In this document: positions 46,901 to 52,200 of the stretch, piece by piece
Layout: each line of letters starts with the position of its first letter
Numbering within the stretch: position 1 is the first letter of the stretch
From: a virus
Strand: one strand, 5' to 3'
IMG/VR virus record: IMGVR_UViG_3300042880_000288
Location: 1 to 64,000 of that record
DNA length: 64,000 bases
The notes under the pieces: model-generated
What the model was told of the DNA's origin: nothing
Seen by the model: only the letters and a program-made list of their open reading frames with translations
The model's database searches: none
Program-made: the position numbers and the translations under genes

Positions 46901-49214
46901 AAAAGAATCAACTGCACTAAGATCTGGAGGTTCTTTATCATATCAGTCTGCAGAAATTAATGGAAAAGGTGTTGAATATATAAATAGTACAGCTAGAGAA
47001 AATCAAATACTTGCTGAAAATCTTAATGAAATGAGAGACTCAGAAAACTATTTGTATTTTAGAATGTTAGCTGCAACAAATCCTGAAGTAGCTAGATTAA
47101 ATAAAGTAGCGAGAGAAATATTATATCCTCAAACCTATCAAGAACAATTAGTAGTTGGTGAAATTCTTATGGGGTATGATAATTTTGGTAGAGATTATAA
47201 AACAGGCCAGTCTTTATTATATAACTCTGGAGATTATATGATTACTCAACTTAAGAAAGATAATAAAGAAGTCTATATAACTAATTATGAAAAACAAGGA
47301 GACAAATTTGTAAATATCGGTTTTGAAGAATTGAATTTTACTGGATACAATGTAACTCTTAAAAATCTATTGGATCCAGAAGCAAAACCATTTGAAGTCT
47401 TTATACCAGATATTGTAGGTAATGATGATGCATCTACTAAACTTGCAGATTCTATTCATAAGTTAAACTATATGGGTAAGATTGCTGGTTATGGACAAGA
47501 TAAAGCTAAATATTTTGAAGCAGCTTCTAATTTATCTAAACAAGTATTATTTATGAATGACGTAAAAGGTTTAACTGATAAGTCTAAAATTAAAAAAGCA
47601 ATAGACTATGGTTATGCTCATACAATTCATAAATCTCAAGGTGGTACTTATACTAAAGTATTTATAAATGATCCTAGTATAACAGGATTAGTAGGATATA
47701 TTAAAGATAGAAGAAGACTTACCGATGATCAAGCACAAACTGTTGAAAGACAATTAAAGTATGTTGCTGTATCAAGAGCTACTGACTATGTATATATTTC
47801 AACTAATAGAAGTGCTGCAGGAAAACCTACTAGTTTTGATGATCCGGCCTCTGGAGATTTTGATACTGTAGGAACATTTAATATCAATGATTTAAATCCA
47901 CCATCTAATCCACCAATATCAGGAGAAAGAAAACCTATTGAACCAATAAATGCTCAAGAAATTGAAGATGGTTTAATCTTACAAAAAGGTGTTCTTACTA
48001 AAGAAGAACAAAAACAATTCTTTCAATTTGGTAAAACAGTTCTAGAAAAGAATGGTTATAATCCTTTTGCACAATATGTTATGGCCTCTGCTGGTAAAAT
48101 GGAATGGAGTCCTGAATTTGTAGTTGATAAAAATGGAAAAGGTGTAGATAGACCAGGAAATTATAATACTGGAATCATTCAAATTAAGAAAAACCTAGGA
48201 GGAAGAGACAGTAAAGAAAAAAGATGGAATTATAATTACTACCTCACTAATTTTGATGGTACTACTATAGCTCCAATACCAAATAATATTATAAGTATAC
48301 TAGAAAAAGTTACAGGTCAAGATATGTCTGACTATGATACAGTTCTAATTAACTTATATCCATTAGGTAGAACACTTGGTTGGCATCAAGATATAACTGA
48401 AGATTATAGAAACATGGATAGAGATATTATATCTGTATCTATTGGAGCAGATGCTGATTTTACTTACAATAAAAGAGATAAATTAAGTTATGCTCCTGCA
48501 GCAGATAGTATTCCTGATGGTGTTGTTAATTTAAAGAGTGGGGATGTTATGAGTTTTGGTGGTAAATCTAGACTTGTTCAACATACTGTAACTAATGTAA
48601 CAGGTCAGACAGATTTAGGAACCATAAATCTTGCTAACTCTAATGTAAATAAATATTTTAATGGTGGTTTAAATTTATCTAACTGGAGAATGAACTTTAC
48701 ATTTAGAGTAGCTGATTCTAAAAATAATAATGGTAAAAGAGGATTAGTTTCTACAGTAATTCCAGGTATTAAAAAGTTTGAAGGACAAATGACCTATGCT
48801 TATGGTCAAAATAAAAGAGCTGGTGTAATAGCTAATACAACATTTGATGCCATATTAACGGGTGAAAGAACAGCTACTACAAGATATGAAACTTCAGATA
48901 ATATTGAATACTGGAAAAAAGCCAAAGTTGGAGATATTATTACATGGAAATCTGATGATGGCCGTACTGTAGATGTAGAAGTAACAAGACCACTACATAA
49001 ATTAGTGGGGTCAGGTAAAACACCAACTGATTGGAGCCAACTTGAAGGCTGGTCAATATCTTATTTTAATGAAAAGGTTAGACCTAAACTTGATAAAGCT
49101 TGGCAAATTGAGTTTAAATTACCTGCACCGCCTGCTGCTGAAACAGAAATTAATGATAACTTTATTGATCCTTTTGAAGATGATCAAGAAAATAATTGTG
49201 CATATCCTTTTTAA
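34995..49214 (+). CDS. Giant virion RNA polymerase fused to zincin, SLOG-like, SF1 helicase, AlkB and ASCH modules
   Basis: A single 4739-residue frame with no internal stop. In order: a helical N-terminus; YHEAWHVF with His942, Glu943, His946 (HExxH zincin motif); a long region leading to SGGDYDVDKL, with Asp2559, Asp2561, Asp2563 forming the DxDxD metal-binding loop of the crAss-like two-barrel RNA polymerase; SGGA at 3465 with a YAVQMAINEGKPVYVFDG block (SLOG-like Rossmann domain); a partial second GIGSR copy at 3651; an SF1 helicase with Walker A GYAGTGKT (3809-3816), Walker B VDES (3900-3903), GDPGQLGPV, HKSQGG and VAVSRA; an AlkB-type dioxygenase with His4464, Asp4466, His4530 and the RxNxTxR motif (Arg4565-Arg4571); and an ASCH-like end (LTGERTATTRY). 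The polymerase call is firm. The protein is probably packaged and may be cleaved into parts. Confidence 0.9.
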   Translation: MKITCALSKEHLLKLAAVIYKDIESYQAENKAYDARVLMNQLYDKLNKAQGQEVALSYMQQMPFLVGQIAFKESTELIEDFAINDLFKLNKEFRNEDSGVQSLLNFFGKTIDASTLKLLADAELNNPVENDGPPIAEEPPIEKFTDKRLKVLVDNAISTTWEEFLEMDPNLKVDETIENVDPAKTTVYNTLDRLRKLTSGGTALDTIVMDDNKVKLRVWSLNAFPQDLLYQKTKDLKQRINTFQSGKAKDQGEVKPVTEQFMVVLTNEKGQILYFNEAGVVTPKENGGKPVYQMLRDVRLEKGGEYRVTDIYGREDMILGSAQTAQARVKQMGYKSIDMFEKSEGVKFSDFVNQIEEERQAKFKEYYDFRQSLIGMPANRQIFLPLVDVSNGVRNGRVRPGTMNINNLRSFTPEQAEAILQSITLLDTDYITEDRTLKANTSAVQINGEVFEVDRPDISTDLATKIAKVLTSKDLSITSKLDFVQQFLDNALDEDVRRHFIKYDADQKKLRFLYRTYINAQFKEIKKTNPKAANTWLEVDLTGGPAAEAKIIEVLLKGKGTLKKENNKIVLDKNGIPEVGRYYPAKIKYDKGLLQDGTYFDYIEDPNKPGEYMFSVGSYKTGLLPTMDAKIVLGKSKSIPLFNSYMIFAIPNAFSESIDQIKDENEIKGEPSEIRKKYNELVDILKNSPDQNPSLKATVTELGKITQTPTGNYRSIDITIEGQEGTFRLYRVVDTSAKVGDEISLILRDIEVQDGMGYPNTIVGVRDFEGRRYDFGFLQDSFRSKEYNEPSRQPVPLNTEAIEEAKEEEELDDITDTQSEVGESKDIPITPIEPGKGSIGRILDEDPGFVLDRKTWLSQSGITQEQLNNAKDWWENSSSGKLLNKYIELSVAADLVNSDVYAKFIAKGAWLLGYADYKLQPGKLGVIALNPRNGGNYVDVYHEAWHVFSQLFMTNEQRVKLYTEFRNSDPAYKDMSFFEIEERLAENFREYARNPKPVKSQPVRNTLFRKILNFLKQLFGKVSPKDIIDPNIMEIGMVNELFEALYFNNDNVLNKFSPSVDNLKWDELDRGVVVKTEEKNSKGKNIKVEVLNEQDGRALANTIDSVLSEIIDESSKFYNKKSGTVKILTDSYNKGLAYDKVRKKFIEDIKQWQKELLIKDAKFDTYTTLDQLDSNAFAVIRSKKGDHKYIFLRGQVESFKNLTADTKLGEREKGKLYKDNIEIVADYFEHDLIKDRKGRGASIIIVDSRQEAEDQFKNYIEIDPITNEQKAPSIQSIKFNEDRVAARLFTPEQQLKLDNIRIYETALKHWDSIIAHHENNSTFDIIKQKYILLEEDPSTNSSLDTTRANETRTGDKQIGEFTLQEMANKETVYILKSLFKKEKKGTGYVNVYDRFGNKQLADFRTVWNAVVRATNSAKDPQKIYDALVNAAKFSPELQQLIDYKLPLPNQVNQSSSEFDITTSFFTDFSRPKVPYIQLLAFDDGVEFSTEVTDAGIDVSKTLKIFEAKFRSDKNDSYIEKDNNISRLNLNAVLQNFRNKNSANLILDEDKAFKFLTSIGFYFDDLTAIKDELKDFNNRKYYYIPRIFETIKLVHEASLDPNLSKEGRELINKFRMSPLRVLRSGIPENVLGQKDSSLYKNGLSQKTIVDRLLTLQSKYGKTGSNFSVLNPERNRVNLHTDDNTATVIADAINQVSNKSDMWTKTQYRLLNSFNPAVNAFTNRSQIMKALFEPSNKRRTDRFLEIIMVAGTQLTLNDVFLSGTSTTSLDGQGKFLQDFHTFLKSGYLEFLRPGSKSSSFGFILRGGFPIDVKGMGKNKEQHLYADIDDFLTANNKETEVIERIILPYLAGELERINKFKENPKAKNYIGYNQKVTDSGKRAGEEYAIFEGILDDKTKSDLLEKINNSGIDLINYLKNDPDLKSSLIKQIKGYFTTRSTDVYNRLNEGKYVDPKLYNKVPGDLTKSEKEKVLAKTFMYNYWIHSVETQILFLGDISQYNHLKEELHKRTSGLISNGPRFRTDTAAQLFINNKALWAKSTYASTLPAEYQNFEYNGTFNTAIMEDITRDSEYLDIIKKGLEKDYAKRYALLPTAEAKKLIEERVAKEIAKYTADEIKEGDGQGYITVDAYRTLKKLQNRWSDQQEVLYQKVIKGSEITPAEYIELFPPYKLQYFGPLVAQTKDFANGTVLPVTAFHKFALVPLIPSWVKGSDLEVLHKEMLRNNIQYATFGSGSKVGAVTSDGELDKIYEPGSDNKKLKSKINFTKNTINVEYLKEVTSVPSKLKGKVIFSTQLRKLILEGLFIKGELVNGANKDIVEGYTSLVDSYTKLLKEELLTEIGYTKENGVYVGKPAKLLKLIKDNLAKKDYPSHLLDALKTNPDGSLKYDLSNFIDAQTIERTVLSIAENRFVKQKLKGEALVQVASSMTNGLWTAGNKFKAGSKEDVLKYMGTNNLPFYYPGEDGKTNAMKVAIALQGDFFNLLNLNDLDGQPIKTRERLNELIKQDEWLNKDNNRKAITMTAVRIPVQGLNSMEFMEVWEFLDPSASNIIIPPTELVAKSGGDYDVDKLTTFMPNIDKDGNVYTSDKNAKALLDSINEADSKDKMALIKQAKKVMENDLITSIRSILELPENYATLVRPNDTYMLKDIADELADVVVDYDKFQTVNRKFKEYRIVKGKKAISPTTTLEPLYNIDKFNGNMIGKAVLGIGANENAFSPLLNSIGAKMPLTYQESEFDPKINKYKDIKDGETYRTRLLLRHNKNADGTISLADVNSVDAVNKIADLFSQGMNGWVDVEKDQWIFYIQGNLEISPVLLYLLKAGVPVRDAVMFVSTPLIREYANKQRLLKSPYATLMGIAPTEPQFAQYNAANEVLSPAIDAYLKRTIDKAVFSGYSFDTASIAYYGLGPNGRKQLMTQEFKGTDDQVIKDQINDFLQYVDSNDVMRINFYQQADRRQNNKVYSKPRVSNKEIYNSAVQLSDNNLDSFGNFDKAKIEQLVKSKNDTDKYSDFSMAAFLHFIEIEKYLKGLGNVKRLSKPDTQTFKTIQEVLLRDLNIAYLNDYSKVDKTTFDRLRNDSILAALADKDIITQVISPLFSLRNSKQVLDQIVSTINTKTEALKERYGGLGADNISRFIEEYKNAINTFILQNFLSNNINSNGEIVLVPDTYKGFEVVTNENLETDVEVTEKDGKKLIRVNPKRIEADFKNKNYLVTSSSNNSYKSRGLEAFQVGDDVFESKSSYYRYVIEREYLKNKGFTKEELNSIALLNTYNPSVILRRGTYSFTDQLLESIQQFPELSKYPVVNQLSLYAFSNEFNVLTLNDKGLLDGAQADIYAQNIRELANPKIQKIANTKDNEKISRLFYMLQLMATYQHGSGPSIDGFNEILPQDSYLSVMNNASPLFTKYYFNEDTLEYIVDVLTADKLRIKNYTSMPTSNNTFVIEAKAEGAQPSIKPTTPTLTVNDPKDFTNHSGGAALSDTEWDQIGREFGVTNHKHYREPLDYVDTKGEAAKGSKTLDSKKLQAAGIEPTHISQKDYNEGAQKATKAFRMMYTDSENKSVRSAYIIRNWLQVKNADAIFALGTIKQPGENASDKAGETRIAAVPIVKGGTGYAVQMAINEGKPVYVFDGTKEGWYKYDYSIKNFVKTDTPTLTKNFAGIGSRTLSTKEVIDKSLQAIRDVYTQTFGAKQKSDGTTVKYKYYGAMYDIVVENGLGIDVLNYKGKPAKKAILLAYFNQNPNIDPQSTGPDPIVLSDEEINNDDTGNSDPTTGNTFTFADGYEIETPFKLNKEQEAALLKLEEFYNDPKKFNNEITLIGYAGTGKTSIMALFDKWLNKGWFGPNIVYTAPTHRANAVTKLKNPKIKVLTLHSLFGFGPEVDFEGMDYDVRDLQFANNRNGKIDKGQILIVDESSMITDELYDFLGQQKDKYDLKVIYMGDPGQLGPVQNKGGLTSKVFSNPTSSITLTKVERTGDNPILKESTALRSGGSLSYQSAEINGKGVEYINSTARENQILAENLNEMRDSENYLYFRMLAATNPEVARLNKVAREILYPQTYQEQLVVGEILMGYDNFGRDYKTGQSLLYNSGDYMITQLKKDNKEVYITNYEKQGDKFVNIGFEELNFTGYNVTLKNLLDPEAKPFEVFIPDIVGNDDASTKLADSIHKLNYMGKIAGYGQDKAKYFEAASNLSKQVLFMNDVKGLTDKSKIKKAIDYGYAHTIHKSQGGTYTKVFINDPSITGLVGYIKDRRRLTDDQAQTVERQLKYVAVSRATDYVYISTNRSAAGKPTSFDDPASGDFDTVGTFNINDLNPPSNPPISGERKPIEPINAQEIEDGLILQKGVLTKEEQKQFFQFGKTVLEKNGYNPFAQYVMASAGKMEWSPEFVVDKNGKGVDRPGNYNTGIIQIKKNLGGRDSKEKRWNYNYYLTNFDGTTIAPIPNNIISILEKVTGQDMSDYDTVLINLYPLGRTLGWHQDITEDYRNMDRDIISVSIGADADFTYNKRDKLSYAPAADSIPDGVVNLKSGDVMSFGGKSRLVQHTVTNVTGQTDLGTINLANSNVNKYFNGGLNLSNWRMNFTFRVADSKNNNGKRGLVSTVIPGIKKFEGQMTYAYGQNKRAGVIANTTFDAILTGERTATTRYETSDNIEYWKKAKVGDIITWKSDDGRTVDVEVTRPLHKLVGSGKTPTDWSQLEGWSISYFNEKVRPKLDKAWQIEFKLPAPPAAETEINDNFIDPFEDDQENNCAYPF

Positions 49215-49223
49215 TTAAATAAA

Positions 49224-52200
49224 ATGGCAAAAAATTGTAGAGATACTGAAAAATTTAAAACAGCTGAGGCATCTACTAAAGCTTGGTTTAAAACAAATGG
49301 TTTATTAGATAGATTTTTAAGAATCCCTGAAGGTAAATTAGTAAAGTTTAGAGAGGCTAATGCAGCTTTATCTAAAAAAGCTAATAATGAAATGAATATT
49401 CCAGGTAGACTCTTTACAGAACTTGAAGGAGGTACAAGAGCTTTACCAAACATAATGATGTTCCATAAGATAGATGCTTTTAAAGGTAAATTCTATCCGG
49501 GAAATAACTATTTAAAACCAGAATATTTACCAAGAGAAACTAGACCACTCTATGAAACTGTTGCCATTGATGAAGAAGCAGTTAGTGCTGAAAGAGCAGA
49601 CAAGTTATTTAATGCATTAGGTCAAAAATATGAGGCAGCCTTTGGTATACCATATGTTATGGTATCAGAATATGAGGCTAATATGATATTACAAAATAGC
49701 AATACTCCTTATAACAATCAACCAGGTTTCTTTTATGGAGACAAGGTTTATTTTGTTAAAGGTAAAGCTACTATGAACACAATGGTTCATGAATTCTCAC
49801 ATCCCCTTATAAAAGCTATTGCATTAAATAACCCTAAACTATTTAACAATCTATATGAAACTTTACTAAAAAGTGATACAGGTCAAGATATAGTGAATCA
49901 ATTAGTAGCTGAAGGTAAATTACAACCTGAGACTTCAAGATTTAAAGAAGAAGCCTTGGTTAGAGCAATGGAAAAAGATGCTGCTGAGAAGTTATCTAAT
50001 GTAGTTAAAAGTGACAGTGCCTTTAAGGAGTTCATAAACATGCTAATGTATGCTATTAAAAAGATACTTGCTGGCATGACTAAGATGGTTAGTCCTAAAA
50101 AATTAACTACTACAACTACACTTTCTGAACTAACTGATATGATGTTATTTGAAGACTTTCAAATGGAATCTATTAAGTTTGATAATACTGATTTTGCAGA
50201 CTTTGCATCTGAGTATGATGCTTTACTTGGTGCTTTACAAAACTCCACTGCTAAACAATTACAAGAAGCTATCAACAGAGCCTATACAGAAAGTACTTTC
50301 CAGTTAACCCAGTTAAGAAATGCTCCTTGGAAACTAAAAGAAGATTTAAGTAGAATTGGTGGAGAAAAAGTATTGAGATCTATCAGAGATCATTTGAAAA
50401 GATATCAAACTGTTTCTGCAGACTTATCTGATATTTCAGTAGATGAAATTTTAGATGCCATGGAATCTCAGCAAGAAGAGTTTAGAATAAGAGGTATTGC
50501 ACTTATTAATTCTATAAATGAAGCTAAGATATTCTCAGAAAAAATAGAACAGATATTGCAAGAAATGCAGACTAATAAGAGACATCTTACTGCTGCTGGT
50601 ATAGCCAAAGTACAATATTTTAGTGAGTATATTCAGAGGCAGAAAGAGTTTCTTACTGATGTAGAAAAAATATTAGGCCGGGGTAGGGACAATGAGTTTG
50701 TAAAAGAACTTAGATCAACTATCAATATTATCAATGATGCTTCTGACTTAATCAAAGAACTGAAGACAGATGTAGTCACAGAAATATTTGTGGATAATAC
50801 TGAGTTCATGCAAGAAGAAATGGATAGAAAGATTTCTGAAAGAATTAGGCAGATAGCTAAGGCAGATAATCTATCAGAAGCCCTGACAGAAGAACTTGTA
50901 AAAGAAATTACCAGTCTACCTAATGTAAAAAAATATGACATTGACTTAAAGAAATATCCTCTTAATCCTAAGAGAGCTCAAGTATTGGCTAATGAATTAA
51001 AAGAATACTTCTTTAAAAGATTAAATAGAGATGCTATTGAAAAATATTTAAGTGGTGAAACTGAAGACCTAACATTCTTTCAGGCTTGGTTAAACCCATA
51101 TCTATCTATGGATGATCCTTTAGGATCTTTTGTAAGATATATGAAGACTAAATTATCTGAGGCTGAGAACAAAAGTTTATCTCAAGCAAATGACATTGCT
51201 AATACTCTAGTTCCTTTATTAGATGCTGTAGGTTATAGTCCAAATAATACAGGCCAACTAGGTAAGATGTTATTACAAACAGATAAGACTGGTTACACTG
51301 ATTCTAATGGTGAGTTTGTTGAGTTTGAATTATATACTTTCTTAGATCAATTTATTAATTGGAGAAGAGATAAAGCTGAATTACAACACAACTTTGATAA
51401 AGCAAGAGAGAGTGGTGATAAAGAAAAGATTAAATCTGCACTACAAGCACTATGGGAGTTTGAAGAAAAGTACATGCACCGTAAGTATAAACAAGAGTAC
51501 TATGACCTTCAAAATATTTGGAAACAAGATAACACAGTTAGAAACCCAATCACAGGATTAGATGTTAGTGTTTCTGCTTCACTATCTACAGAAGCATTCT
51601 TAGAAAGACAATCAGGTTTGGATAAACTCAATCAATACAAACACGAGGCTTATACTGAAATGGATGACCTTTATGAGTTTACTGAATCAGATGCTGCAAA
51701 GGCAGAGTATGAGCAATTATATCAGATAACTAATGCAGATGGTACAAATAAAACCGGTGATGAACTTCTAAAAACTCTTGTAAGAAGAAAGTATAGATAT
51801 GAATCTAAAAGATTTTATGAGTATAGTTTGAATGAAGAAAGAGTTCAAAGAGACTACGACAATTATGTTCAGGAGTTAGCAGTTAGAGGTATAACCAAAG
51901 ATGCTAAACCTGAAGAGTGGAAAGCAGAAATGAAGAAGTTTATTGATAAAAACTTCCGTATTGCATATTCTGAAGATTATTATAGATCTAAGGAAGATCT
52001 TTTTACACGACTTACAGATATAACTAATAAGTATAAATCCCCCCTGGCAGATAAAATGAGAGATCTTTATCTAGAAAGATGGAGACTTACAAATGCTATT
52101 ACAGATAAGAATGGTACAACTAATGCCTTACAATATACTAATGCTGTATTAGAAAAAATTAAAGATCTAGAAGAAGAGATTGTTAAGCTTCAAGATCAGT

